From Strix aluco (taxonomy: Eukaryota > Chordata > Aves > Strigiformes > Strigidae), in contig NC_133940.1 of the NCBI RefSeq assembly GCF_031877795.1, positions 9,921,985 through 9,985,984 on the forward strand: 64,000 nt of DNA. Direction: 5' to 3'. Position 1 is the first letter of the stretch. Every line of letters begins with the position of its first letter. This document shows positions 28,244 to 43,200 of this stretch, piece after piece. The translations under genes and the position numbers were made by a program. The notes beneath the pieces are model-generated. The model saw only the letters and a program-made list of their open reading frames with translations. It did not search any database and had not been told where the DNA came from.

Positions 28244-31200
28244 AGAAAAAAATCAACTTTGGCTTTACCTTGTTTTTTTTTTCCTGTTTCCCCACAGACA
28301 GACTTATCTCACATTTTCCCAAGTTTGGCTGGTAATCAGCTCTAGGTAGGTTATCTACTGGAAGTACAGCTTGGACCTACTACATTTTTGTCCCACATAC
28401 CTACAGCCAGATTTCAGCTTCTAAAGCCAATTCTAGGCCTTCACATCACAGCTATTAAACTTTCTAGATCTCTGTACGAGGAGGAAATGACAAATTAATC
28501 TCTCCAGCTGGCTGTAAGGATACAAAGCCAGACACTTTAAGCAGCAGAAGTTTCTGTATAAGAAGAGAACACAAAGCAAAATTATGACATTTTCATGGCT
28601 CAGTCTGGCAAAATAATGTAGACAAAAAATCTGACAGCCAAATGGTGCAGAAGAGTGAGAATCACATTCAGCAGATTGTCCCAAACCAAGAAGCTTTTGC
28701 TCCAGTGCAAGAGGACAGGCAGCATCAGAGGTGCACATCTGTCAAATACTCAGCACCTTGGTGATAGGGAAGGGGCTGTTCTGCTGAAACCAAACAAACA
28801 GGCATGCTTGCTTGGATTCCTCTGCCTACAGCCGGCAAATGCACCACATCACCGTGGCTGCTAAAACAAACACCATCCAGAGAGAAGCACGAACATAACG
28901 AGGAGGACTGGGAGACGTGGAGTGACTCACTGGCATATTAAACCAGAACTGAACTCCTTGTACAGAGATGAGTCAAATGGAATGAATCAACAGAGAGAAA
29001 TAGTTGATCTTTTTGTTAATAATACAGCACCATTGTACTAACTGTGCTCAAGTGCCTGCAGTGCCATGGTTCTGCCACCTCCTGACTGCTTTTGTTCACC
29101 CTCTCTACTATTCTTGAGTAGCAAAACAGGACTTAAGCCTCCACACACTTAATACCAGGCATAGCACTAAACAATCCCTGTGGTCTGAAGACAAAATGCT
29201 CACAAATGTCCAAATACTGTGTATAATTGCCATGTACAGGAACATGCTGATAGGTTGTGTATTGGAAGATTCCCCTGAGAGACTCACAATGCCAGGGAGT
29301 CCTGTCACCTCAGCTCACCCTCTCTGACTTGGCCCCAACTGGGAGAGCTCTCCACTTTCCAAAAAAGCACATCCCTTCTTCTGTTCAGTGCTTTGCCTCT
29401 TGCACCCTCTGTAAGCTGTTTATTGAAACTCAGTATTGTCACCCTTGTGCGGATCCAGGGATTGTCTCTGCACTGGTGAACTTGTTTTGTTGGGCTGGAA
29501 CAACCTTTCATCCTCAGATGTTCTCATCTCAAAAAAAACACTGAAAAACTGTTAATGAGTGATTCTTGCCCTCATTGGGAAATACTGTGTTAAAGTTGCA
29601 TACAATAAAGACAGGTAAATGAACATATTTCAGGATACCAAAGTATTCATGAGAAGTATTTCACCTCACCAGAATTCATTGGTCACACAGACAGACCCCC
29701 AGGTCACCACAGGACCGTGGCACTAGTTCCTCCACAGCTCCCAGGCAGCACGCACTGACTCCAAGGCCGCATGGCCTCCTGAGAGCTGCCAGCCCCGCTG
29801 AGCCTATGGACCACTGCTGAGCCAGGCCGAGCCCAGCTATGCTGGGAGATGCCACAGGCAGGGATGACCAGGGAACTCAGTGTCTTCCTTTAAACAGCCT
29901 CTGAGCCCTGGAGAGATGCCCCATGTCTAAAATTGTGCCAAAGGGCAAAGCGTCATGTACTGTGGACAGTCAGTAAACACTCAGGCCCTGCAGCGATTAC
30001 ATGACTCCAAAAAGTGAGAGAGGACACAGGAGGCGAACGAGCTGCTGACAGAGAAGAGCCAACAGTTTTAAACTGCCCCATTCCCCACAGTGCCAAGTTG
30101 CTACTTCAGTAGCAGTTGGTGGAGCTTTAAACCACTTCCAATTCACTTGCTAGTGTCCAAGCTAAAACAGCAGCTGCTTGCTGTGGATAGGGAACCAAAG
30201 GCTCTAAAGACCCCACACATATAAAAGCTGTAAAAAGCGTATTACACATCAAGGATGACAGAACCTCTGGCACTCCTTCCACTGTCCCCTGTGTTGTGTC
30301 CCATCAAGAGAGCTTGGGGCAAAGGTGCGGGAGGCAGTGGACAGACATCTCAGCTTAGCTGGTTATCCATCAAGTGGACAGCACTACACCATCTTTGCTA
30401 TAATCCCAGCAAACACCAAAATCTCTTCCTGACACTCATCTGAATAGGCAATGATGCAAGCTACAGCAACAGAGCAACAGCACTTAACCCAGAAAACACA
30501 TTTTACTCAATTTCATGGTCATACCATCATTTTACATTTGCAATGCCTTTCATCTCAAACAATCTAAAAATATATTGAAAATTATACTGATGCATCCCTT
30601 GATCAACTTACTTTACCCAAATGCTGAACTTCTTTGCTGGATAAGAGTGCACATCAGCATTTTTTGACAATTTCAGACTGTAAGAAAAGAACACAATACC
30701 CCACTGAAAGTACAGAGCTTGGCATATCAGAAGACATTTAAACTGAAATATGTCCATATTCTGGGATTGCTTGTGAAAGGCGCCATTAAATCCTGACTGA
30801 CCACATTAAGTACAGATCAGCTAAATACATTTCCTTATAGGCTGTTATAGAAACCAGTTCTGAGCTGGCATGCAAAGCCTTCAGCCAAGTATTTTATATA
30901 GCTTCTAACACACTATATTTGTCCTTGGAAATTGGCAGTTTGCATTGACCATCAGTGAACCTTACTATTCAAGCAACCACATTTTCAGCTCATAACTATG
31001 CATTTGGCTAGTACCAAAAATTGAGAGATGTAGGGAAAGATTCCTCCACAAGCTTTAAAAAACTCTGTCTTATCTGTGCAGGTCTAATATTTTTTTCTGA
31101 CACCATATTAGGACCAAGCACAACAAAACTTTGCAATAAGGGTGATGAGCTATAAACTTACTGGAAGAACAGTTTAAGATTATTCAGGATACAGATGCTG

Positions 31201-34200
31201 GTTAAAGAGAAATATGAAAGCAATCTACAACTTTTATTTCAGCGGAATAGCAGCCAAGATTGGGGCTGTGATGAGGAATTAGCTGGATTTGGCTTTGGGC
31301 TTTTTTTTTAATGTGACATCTCATAAAAAGAACATTAACAAAGCACAGGGACAGGACTCTGCACAAAGATCAGATTCAGCCATACATTATCACAGTGGAC
31401 CAAGGTAGAGCCTTTGCTTCCCTTTGCAAAATGGGGGGGCGACAGCAGCACAGGACAGCACTACCCAAAGCAGCTTTTAAAAGAGTCCAGGTGCTTCACC
31501 TGGACCCAGCAGCTCAAAGCCCTGGATGGAGCCCTTTCCCAGTGTCAGTGGCAGGTTTTATGGCCTGCACTGAGCTCTATGCCACTTTGGCTAAATCCCT
31601 ACTGGTACCCAAGCCAATTGTTTAAAACAAAAAAGTCATTTCATTCCAAAATAGCTTTCATTCAGAAAGCAGACCAACTCCTACAGGTCAAATGACCACG
31701 TGAGGAGTGGGGAAGCCATTCCAATGACCCATTTGTCCAGAAAGACAAACACTTCAAGTCAAACTCCAAACAAATTTCATCCAAATTAATCTCAGGCTAA
31801 AACCATCACTGCTACTGCAATTGGTGTCTTACATTCATTTTAACTGCCAATAATCACAACCAAAGCAGCATATAAAATTTGTGAAGACTGCAAAGTATTA
31901 ATAGTTGCACAAATCCACTTGGGAACATATCACAGGACTGAAATAACAGGTTGAGGAATATAATCTGTATATATATCAAGTGTAGAGACCTAAATGAAGA
32001 GTAACAAGAAAGAAGAATTTGTTGAAGAAAAAATCCCTGTTCCTCATGAATCAGGTAGAGATCCACCAGTAAAGAAGAGATTGTATGCCACATGAATGAA
32101 GCTTCGCCTGCTCAGCCTTTATAGCCTCTCTCAGACTTCCAAGTTTGTTTTAACTGCATTAGATGCTGGAGGAGTTGAGGGGAAAACAACTTAGCACAAA
32201 TCAAACAATGTAAACTAATTTTTTTTTTGTCAATTCAAGTGCCAATCCTCCTACCTTCATCAGGTCTCACTCTTAGCCATTTTGCTAGTTCTCATCGCAT
32301 CCTCCCCCTTTATCTAAGGCAGACTTACTTTCCAAATAAGTCAATATGGGATGCAAATGCTAACTGAAATCCAACAGGAATTGCGTCCCTTTGCAAATGC
32401 ACATTTCCACCAGAGTAATGCAAGATAAACTGTTGGTATGGGGGATACAACTTTTAGGAGAGGGAAAAGGAGAAAGAGTGAATTGCCAGCTTCACTTTTG
32501 AACTATTTTTTTTAACTCTCTGCTAACCAGGACTTACCCATACATTTAACTGTCAGCATTCACATCTTAAGCCTCAAGATACAACTTTGCTTGCCTTTCA
32601 CTGTGCATTTTCACTTTCTTTAATCCCATACTGTATGCAAGAATAGAGCCCTCTACAGTCTGCTGATGCAAAACATTATCAAAAACCACTGCTCAGCTTT
32701 TGCAGCAGAAAATTTTGTTCCATTCCTTAGCAGGGAGAATGTAAAAGGAAAGACAGAATGTATCTTCATGGTGGTTTAAAGCACAAATACTAACGTGCAT
32801 TGTCCCATTCTCTTCTCCTTTTATGTCTACTCCAACAGAAGTATGTCAGTGAAGCAATTAAAAAATATTTATTTTAAATACAACTAAATCTCTCAACAGG
32901 GAGTGATTACAGAAACAAACCTCAGGTTGCTTATACAAAAACTGAGCACATTAAGTTTTCAAAGAGCATTTACTGCCAGATTTCTAGCTGGTTTTTTTAA
33001 AAGCCAATGTGCATTTCTGTATTTCTCATTTTTATGTGTTAGTATATAAACAATATAGCTAATCAATACAGAAGAGGACATTTTCCCTCTTGCTATAATT
33101 AGACAGGAAATGGTTCTTAATTCCTTATTCAATATTTCATGTTTATACCTCTGAAGGAAAAAAAATGACCAATTTTCACTGATCTGGTATGTCTGCCAGG
33201 ATTGATTTTTTGCACTTTTGTACTCAGAATGGTACTTCAGTCTCAAGGCATGATCATTTTGTTCTGTGCTGCTGCTGAAATACAACAAAGACAGAATTTC
33301 AAAGTACTCACTAGACTCTGCTCACTTTGGAAAGGTGGAGGGGAGGGCTCAGCATGGCACTTACTTTTTACTTTTCAGGCAACCGTAGAATCCAGCCATG
33401 GTCCTTCCCGGGAGGCGTGTGAGCATTTAATTCATCCTTGTGTGTGGATGCCAGCACAAAGATTCTGCAGCTTCGTATTCTGCTCACCAAATGCCCACAC
33501 ACGCACACAAGAAAGCCAGCATGCTGATGCAATTACTAGCCAGATAAAGTTCCTGATCTGAGGCCCTCAGACTCCGCTGAAATGGGTCCAAGGAGGGCTG
33601 TGCCTGTTCCATAAATGGTTATGAATTGTTAACTCCCCCTTTTCCTGTCTCCTTCCAGCTCTTGGTAAGCACAGCATCCTAAGTGTAAAATACCATATGG
33701 CATTTGATTCTGTCTCCCTGTGGGACTAATGAGAGGCTTGGTTGTAATTAGGATGTGAAGAAGCCCTGAGGAGATTAATTGTTATTGTTATTTTTTAGAC
33801 AGAGAAAGACTACAGAAAATATTTGCAACATCTTTGAACCAACCATTAAAAATTGTAGTCATTCTCCAGCACATAAGGGGTGCACGGGACCTTCTAGAAC
33901 AGGCATTATCCCATCTCACTGTAAACCACAATCTATTCTAACAAGCTATTCTGCACATTAACAGGAAAAAAAAAAAATACACCCCTGCAATACTGCAAGG
34001 TCAGGCAAAAAGCTCTGGAGTTTAAAGTAGCCAGCACACCCATATGAGAAAAATACTGTCTCATGATGCTCTCTGACCATACACTAACACTTGTTACTCA
34101 CTACCACAACTAAGGAGGCCCTCACTGGGTGTGGAAGGAGGAAAATGGCTATGGTTTAATGCCGGGGAACATAAACCTCAAGCGGTTTCATTCACAGGCG

Positions 34201-37200
34201 TGACCCAAGCCCTGGGGACAACATAGCTGCACACATTTCTGACATTATATTGCATTAGACTCATATAGAAATTAATCCACATCATGGCTGTTAGTGACCT
34301 CTGTCGAGGTAAAAGCAGAGTGGTGAGGCAAGACATTGCTTGTGCTACCTGCACACAACTAGAGAGTATCAGCAGCCACTAGCAAAGTGTTAGCCTATTC
34401 CTGGAGTCCCATGTCTTGGTAAGAATGTCAGCTCTTGATTAAAAAAAAATGCATGCATATTTAAACGTAGTAAGTTCATAACTCTCATAATTGCAAAGGA
34501 AAGATTTACACTCATTCCTAAAAGATCAGAAAAAAACACATTTACTTGTATTTCTCAGCTAGTACATAATATTTGAATACTTGGGTCTGGCAAGCCAGTA
34601 AGAGAGAGTATTACAGGAGTATTTCTACACGAGTTCCTCTTAAAGGTGTTCAGTAGCAAGACCAGATCGAAGGTAGAGAAGTTCTTCTGGAATAGTAGGA
34701 AGAAAATATTTTATTTTAACACCTTTCCCATAAGAGAGACATGAAGTTTGAGAAATGTACCTTGGGTGAGAAGTCCCATAACTGACCCCCCTACAGCAGT
34801 TTCATAATGGTGCAGAACTTTGAAATCTGTGAACAGACACCTCCATTTCTCTATTTTCTATAAAGTCCCCTACACAAAGGAAAGCCATGACACAAATAAT
34901 AAATGAAAGCAAGTGCAAGGGCCATCACAAACAGGAACCAAATCATATTCTAGGCTAGTTTCCCACTTAGCAGGAAAAAGAAAGCCTCTACAAGCAGCCA
35001 ACTCCATGCCATTCACAGAAGAACTGCAAATCAAACCTGACCTCAAGCAGATACACTTTCTCGCTCTTGGGAAAAGACAAAGAAGCAAAAATACAGTAAC
35101 ACTAGTTGAAGTTTTACCCAAATGAGTTTTGCTATTGTTCTGAACTACTGCATTTGTCACGATGACTTTGCGCTGAACTCCTAATCCTAACAGAAAAAGG
35201 CTAGCTAGAGAGCATTAGGGTCGACCCATCAGAGAAAGCCCACAGGAAAAAAAATAGTCAAAATCAAGGCTCTGGTTATTGGGTAACAACCACCAAGAAG
35301 GAATTCCTAGAGATTACTGGAGAAACCTTCTGACTGGCTTAATGTACAAAACCTTGGACGTAGGAGTGCATCTGAAATCTGCCTGGCATTTCTTTCAGAA
35401 AATGCTGCCAATGGAAACATTTATAGTAAGAAATGAAGGAGACCTCATGAGAAATTCGCATTTGTATTTAAAAGCAAGAAAGATCAAATGGCCTTCCAGT
35501 GGGAAGGCCCAATCCCTAAAGCCAGTGGAGTGCTGTAATCCTGATGGCTTTGGAAGAATTTCATCACTTTAACTGGTATAGAATACGGCTCACAAGCTTC
35601 AAAAGATCAGATTTTTTGCTAACATGAAGCAGATTCCCTGTCTGCAAATCTCCTTAGATGGTCTGTCTTCAGAACACGCTTCCTTTCATTATTCTTTTTT
35701 CTTTCATGTATTTTTGTCTTGAAGTTACTTACTTGAACATGCAAATCTTCATCTGTTGGGTTCCATTTAGGTCAAACATAGTCCTGTTCCCAGGAACTGG
35801 CAGTTTAGCAACACACATTGCACCATCTAGAAACCCCCTTACTTTCCAAGAAGCACAGACTAGTAAACAGTCATTAAAAATAATTACTCCACCTCAGGAT
35901 TTAATCCTTTTTGATTCTCTATCTTCGTATCAGTCTCCAAGCCACTTCATGGTAGCATTTATTATTCACTGCTCTGTCTCTTTATCACTAGCACAGCTCC
36001 AAATAGTTACACACTGAGCTTTTTGAGTACAGATCTGAAATCTTAGATGTTGATAAACATCGTGGCTCTATGTCCACAGGTAAATCAGTGCAAGTAAGCA
36101 GTTATGTACCGTACCACAGGTCTGACAGCCAGTCACTGCACTGACATTAGCTCTTCACTTGTCAAGTGCTAAAGCTGATCTACTGCCAGTTAATTAATTA
36201 AAGCTGTTTTCAGCTTGGAAAGTGGATGAACACCAAATAACCACAGAATACAGACCTTGGCAAAGTAAAGATGGTTCTTTAAAGATAGAGAAGACAGCAA
36301 GTTTAAACACCTGGAAGTTGAATCAGATCTGAACTTCCTCTAAAGTTTGTGGCTTGGCTTGATTGAAATCATGGCCAGTCTAGGCCCACTTTCCTTTGAA
36401 AATTATGGCCTTCTGAACTGACGTCAAACTCACTGTCACCGCTTACCCTCAACAGCCCAGCATTGCACACCACATACCCCACTGTGATCACTGCACATCC
36501 AAATCCGCCTCGCTTCATCTTCTGAGTCTGCAGGCAGAACAAGCAGTCCAGGTGGCAAGCTGCCCTCCCGCAGTGGCACTGGCAGCGATGCAGAGGTAGC
36601 AGCAGAGCTCCCAGCACCTGGTAAACTTCCCAACAAGTTTCTTAACTTCTCCAAAGGGAATAAGGGAGGCAAGTCTGAGCAAGGCCCAGCAACCCAACCA
36701 TTGAGAAATGCTTGCACCAAAATATAGCTTCTAAAATCAGCAAGTTACTTGTTTCACAGGCACTTTCACCTGTGTCATTGCAAAAAAGGCCTCTTCAACA
36801 TAAGCAACCAACAGCAGCTAGTAATCCAATGGGGAAAACTCAAGCGAGCTAAAAAACACTGGCATGTTTCCACAGTCACTTCCTACACATATACACGTAC
36901 ACAGGGTACACGCCAGCAGCCAGACAGCAGAGGTGTTAGGAGCTACACACACAACCAGCAATTCAAAATATGTTTCATGTCCAACAGATCTACTGCTTTT
37001 CTTGCAGCCGCTTGCAGCTAGATCTCTAAGGCTAACCATGTCCTTGCCTCCCCGGCTCACTGATAGTGAACACTTCACACTTCGCAAAATATCCATTCAA
37101 AGCTGGCTTGCATGCAATCAGGACACATACACAGTGCAAAGCAGCAGGGATGGGCCAGATGTCACACAGTTAGGAAATCCCATGAGTCACAAACTGTGTT

Positions 37201-40200
37201 TAAACCTGGATGTTTGATTTATAAATTTTAATTTATTTTCAGAAAGGGACAAAAGTTTCATGCGAATTTGTCACCAATCAAATGTAGGGGTAGGAGTAGA
37301 AATCCTACAGCAAACTGATAGACCGTAAAATTTCAGATTTCCTGTATATTTTGATGTCTCCGAACTGACTTCTTGTTAACAAGGCAGCCTTTGGTCTCTC
37401 ACTTCTAGCCTTTAGCCTCTACCAAAATCCAGTCTCTCTCTCTCATAGTCACCATAACAAAGTCATATTTTGACTGCATTCTTCTGGTAAGTTTTCCTGT
37501 TGCAAAAAACTTACCAGGTCTATCAGGTGAGAATTCACTGAAGAAGCTTTGCAGCTCCCCCTATCACCACTGCAATGGGGTGAGCGGTCACGTACTGATC
37601 TATATGTACTTGGATTTTATATAATAAAGATTCTGTGTATTTCTACCCTAGCAACATTTTGCACTTTTCAATTATTTTGCCTCTCTCCACCTTTCCCATC
37701 TACTGTCAGCCTGAGCACCACATGCCCTCCTGCATGCCGTAATGCAGTTGAAGCCATGCAGCTACACAGACCCTCCCCTCCTTTTAGGGCAGGGCTGCAT
37801 ACCCTCAAACAACTGATACTGTCTAGTTTAACTCTTTAACGTTGCCTGTTTAACTCTGAAAAAGTAACCCTGTCAGTGTCTGGACATCAAATGAGGTATC
37901 TGGGGCAAATCCAGCAGAATCCAAGCCTAGCTTCCAGTTCCCGTGTCTTTACTATTGAGCAATAAAGACTAGGTTAATTGAGAACCTTCAGACTAGATTT
38001 TATGCTACACTTGATCTTGCCCAAGTATTTCTAAAAATGTGCCATTCCAGCTGAATTGCATGTAAAGCACTCCTTCCATTACAACCTGGAATAAACCCTG
38101 CACAGAAATCTAACCATAACATTGCAAGTCACTCTTCCCATACCACAATTCTCTCTGCATCTGGCATGTGGATTGTTTACCTGTGTGCTAATATAAATGT
38201 GATTCTCATGAATCACCTTCCTGAAGCAGAAATGGATTCAGCTTTCTTAAAAGTGAGATCTCCCAGGCTGGCAAATGGGCCTGTCTTGGAAATTTTCAGT
38301 GAAAACTCTTCAATACTAAAGAAACAACTAAACATGCATCACTGTTAAAAGCTGCAGTATCGGAGCTTTAAACAAACAGGGTTGGAACCAAACACAGTAC
38401 ACTGCAGAAAACAAAGAAGTGGAGATAAGAGGATTTCTTCCTTGCAGAGTTTATACATCCATCTGTGATTAATATTAGGAGAAAAATGAGGGTCAAAGAC
38501 TATCTCTGAAACTGAAAGCAGAGTGTAGTCAGGGGCCTCTAACAATATACTTTATCAGTTTTTTATTCATGCATATAATCCTGAAGAATTTGCCATGATA
38601 CTTGCTCTGGAGTCTAATTACTGTATGTTGCTCTAATTATGCCTATTTTTACACTTTGTGTACAATGTGTGGGATTTGGGGGATTTTTGTTGTTGTTATT
38701 CCCTGCTAGAGGACTTCCTGCAAGCTCCTTCAATAAAAAGAGTATTTCAAAGAAAGCAGCCATACATATAATCTCTTTGATTCCAGTGTTTGGTAATTCT
38801 GAGTCTGAATTGTTTCTTGCAGTTTATCAGAGACACACTGTCTTCATGTCTGAAGGAGTGAAGATAAACTTTGGTATGGGGTATCCAGTGCATTACTGAA
38901 TTCTAAAATATGGCCAAAAAGATACTGATATGTTAAATCTGTCCCTTGTGTCCCCACAGCCAAACGTGAACTCTTCCTGGATTATCTGGAGATGAAGGTC
39001 AGGCCATGTGTCATTCAAAAGGTAATTTCCCCTAGATTTGCGACAGGATCATGGATGTAACCTCAGACTTCAGTGTCAGAAAATATCAATTGCCAAACAA
39101 ATAATACAGATAAAGAGACAGAAGTGTTTTTAGGACATTTTACAAATCTACAACAAATCATTTGCATATAAATATGTCATTTATTTATAGAGAAAGAAAC
39201 AGCATCCCTGTATACATAGGCAATATAGCCAGGATGTGCTGGCTCTCACGTATCTGCTTTTTTCATCCAAAATCATAAATCTAAAATCTAAGATTTTAAC
39301 GAGTCTGAATGAAAAGCAGATTATTTTTGACACAGTGGAAGAGCTTGGTATTTCCTGTGAAAATACTAGTACGGTCAATATTTTATATACTGGGAAACTG
39401 TGGTTCTTTTGTCTAAGAGGGGGTAGTGCAGAAGCTGAACAAAGGAGCTCTATTTCTACACATTCTGACTTAAGAAAATACCATGTTAAAAAATATTAAG
39501 TTCCAACAACACAACTTTTCCTTCTCAGTGTCCAGGCAGGCACCAATATACAAGACCATCTGGAAAGAAATGTGAGAACACAGTATGTAGCTACAGGCAC
39601 ATGGACCAGTGCCTAGTCTAGATGTCGAACATCAGAGGTAACAGTTACTGAGTCTAAACAAATATCCTGAGACGATGTGAATAATGAATTGAGTTTTCTA
39701 CACCCCATTCTTCCCAAATTCCCTCTAGGGATAGATCCAGTCAATGTCCTTGCAACACTCTTGCCAAGCTCCCTTGGAGACAGATCAGACCAACATTGCC
39801 ACTAATGCTTGTGCTGTGAATAGCAAACAAGTTTAATGACTTCCCATGTATATTAGTTTTGCACTAATGTAGGCCCACCTCTTCCACAGAATTGCTCCCA
39901 ATTTGTTTGTACGGGTATAAGCAAGAGGAGAAACAGGGCCTCGCACATCTGGAATAATATTCCTAAAACCATCAACATGCTGAATTTCAACTGTGACTGA
40001 AATCAAAATTCAAAAGTGAAGGTCATCTCTGATACCATCTCACTGGCTGTCAGCTGAAGTAATAATACGGGAAATCACAGAAGAGCAGCTCTGGGGAAAA
40101 GGCTGTCTGACTCCAGTGCCTGCAAACACAAGGCTAAAGATAAAGTGACCATTAACCTTCAGAGAAGGGCAGTGAGGTCCCACAATGTCCTGCCTGCAGG

Positions 40201-43200
40201 CTTTATTGCTCCAAGGGGAAATGAACAGAAAAATAAAAATCAAAACTGCATACTCTTGACATTTAACTCAAATTAGTAGGCAATGGCACCACTGCACTTT
40301 CTTTGTTTAGCTTTCCTCTGTATAAACGCATGAATACAGTACCTGGTTCTACAAACTGCAAAGTAAGTAGTAAGCATTGAGTAATAATAAACTTATTCCT
40401 ACTACTTGATATCTCCAAGATTAAACACAAGCACCAGACCTGTGTCCCTCTGCACAGACTATAATATTACTCCGTACAGCAGATACAACTGGGGGAACAG
40501 AGGCAGAGTAATTCAGTGACTATTTCAGAATCCATAAACTGCAACTGAAAAGTTCCTGGTGCCTGGAATTGTGTTTTAGAGTCTTTCCCCATCCTCCCCT
40601 GCTCAATAAGGACAGCCAGAAAGACCCTACAATAATAGTCATCCTATAAATATCCAAGATAACTTAAGTTCACTAGCCAGCCTTCAGCCGTGGGAACTCT
40701 TACAGGATCACTGGCATCAAAATGCTGAGTTAAATTAGAAATCAATGACTGCACTATATGATTTGGCACAGATTGTCCAGAGTTTTAAAATCATCACATA
40801 ATAAAAAATACCTCATACTGAGCCAATTTCACCAGAACAGACCCATAGCACAGCAGAGTCCTCACAGGGCAACCCAAAGCGTTACTCAGATTCAAGTTCT
40901 GGGAATCTTTAAATATCCCAGTGTGTTCCCAATTGTCTCTTAAATATGCTGGAGCTGTTCCCATCATAATGGGAAGGGAAAATATCTAATAAATATCCAG
41001 AGGCAGGAAATAAGCTAATTGCAGAAGAATTTTACCTAAAACTGTTGAATAAACTACAGTTCTGTGTCACTAAGTCATATAATCACATGCTTAAACTGGA
41101 TCTTTCCCATTTCAAACAGTGCAACCACAGAGCTGGGCATACACTTAAGTAATGCACTGAGCTGATGGGCCTGTCTATCATCCCAGGATCAGCGGTATCT
41201 GAAAAAGCTACAGTTAAGAGTCATGACAAAGTTAAGTCCATTGCTTTAGTGTATTTCTGCTTTACCACGAAGCTTAGGGGATACCTACAGCTTTCCCAGG
41301 ATAAATGCCACTCTTAGCCTCACCACTCCAGCCCCTACTGCTAGCCTTTAAACAGAACATCCTTGGGATCCACTGGTAGTGGCTTCAGGTGTTGAATCCT
41401 TGCTACTAAGCGGTTCCTTCCATCTAGATAGTTTCCATACAGTGGAATACCAGCCAACGCTGCAGGTCTGAACAGAAAGAGGAGCAGTTGTCACCATGCA
41501 CCGTGTAGCTGAAAAGTCACCTACCCCTTCTACAGGTTTTATCAGCACCTACACAAGAACACAACCTCAGATCCTCTCATGAAACAGCTCCTTTGGATAC
41601 AGCAGAGGCTGATATAACTGATACTGCCTGGCACAGTACTAATTGACTCCTCAAAGGACTCAATATATCACCCGGAGATAAGTTAGTGTGAAGTCTAAAG
41701 ATTAGCTATGTTTGTTCTGTACTCAGAGAACTCCCTTTGGTCATGAAAATACTAAGCAAGCCCTCCATCTACTAAGGAGTATTTATACATTATGTGTATA
41801 AGACTAGACAGTATTTAAAAGCAACTAAAGGTTGATGAGCTAAGTTACAAGATGGATTTGCACTCCTTTCTTGATTATACAATACCTATATTGTAATATT
41901 TTCTCACTGTGGATGAAATTTAATATTTCACAAAGGCAACTGCAACCCAGTACAAATGCTAAATGCCAATAAGACTTCTGGATTTTCTTCCTAGTTTGTG
42001 CCAAGTTTTCTCACCATGAATTCATATGTAATTGCTAAATAGAATGGGATGCTGGTAAAAAACATCGAAAGGAAATGCCATTGAATGTTGCAGAATAATC
42101 ACTGGTCATCAGTAAAAATGGTATTAGTGGTGATATGATCAAGCTTTTATTTTGATCAGAATCAGTTACAAAAACAGCAAATACACTACCTCTGAAGAGT
42201 CCCATGCACACTAGAAATGTAACACCCCTTCAACCAAAATGAAAACCTGTTCAAAATCTGAAATATTTTTCCTTTGGAGGAATGAGGGTACAGGACTGTG
42301 CTGAGCTGTGTAATGTACAGTAGAATAAAATTTAAGTTACACCCTATGACTGTTTTGATCCCTCTGTAACTGCAGAACAAAAAGCAGCGGCAATGGCCAT
42401 AGCTTGAGGGCCAGCAGAACAGAAGAACAGTGATCACCAGAATCAGAGCATGTAAATTGCTTGTATTCCTTTTTTAACTCTAATCCAATCCACAAAAGTT
42501 GTGGTGGTATTGTTTATAACATAGTTTCCTCAGACTCATCACAATAATAATGGTTGGTTTGCTTCTTATGTTCCTCTTTCCTCTATTTAACATGATTTTA
42601 CACTGCTTTGCATTAAAAAGATATTTAAAACCTTCTGCATAGCCTAGAAGCTTGACAAATCAACTAAAGCAAGAACTTCCGAGATAAACGATAGTCTTTC
42701 CTTGACTATCACTTTAAGCTGATTTATTGTAAGAACCTTAATATTTTAATGTATTTTCTTGTACAATAGGATACCATTTTTAATTATGGCAGAACCCACT
42801 GCTTTAGGCGTTTAACTCTCATTAAACCCACTCTTCAGTCAGCACAGTAGCAACAAAGTGATAATGTATGAAAGACAGATCCAAAAAAAGAAAATAAGGA
42901 TTAAAAAAAATAAATGCTTAAAGAAGTACATGCTGGTAGTTAACAACAGGTATATAAACAGTCTAATGTTCTTCTGCTCACTGTGTTGCTCTTGAACTCT
43001 TAAGAGCATAAAACCATGTTGCATTGTGGTTTTGAGATTTACTCTGATGTGGAATAGCTGCATGCTATGTCTCTTTCAAAGGACCAAAATCTTTAAAAAT
43101 TTAAAGCTTTATGCATCTGTAAATAAGGTCTTTCTTAATATATCTGCAAAGAAAGAATGAAGGACTTTGGAAAGAACTTTTTTTAGTATTGTACACAAAG

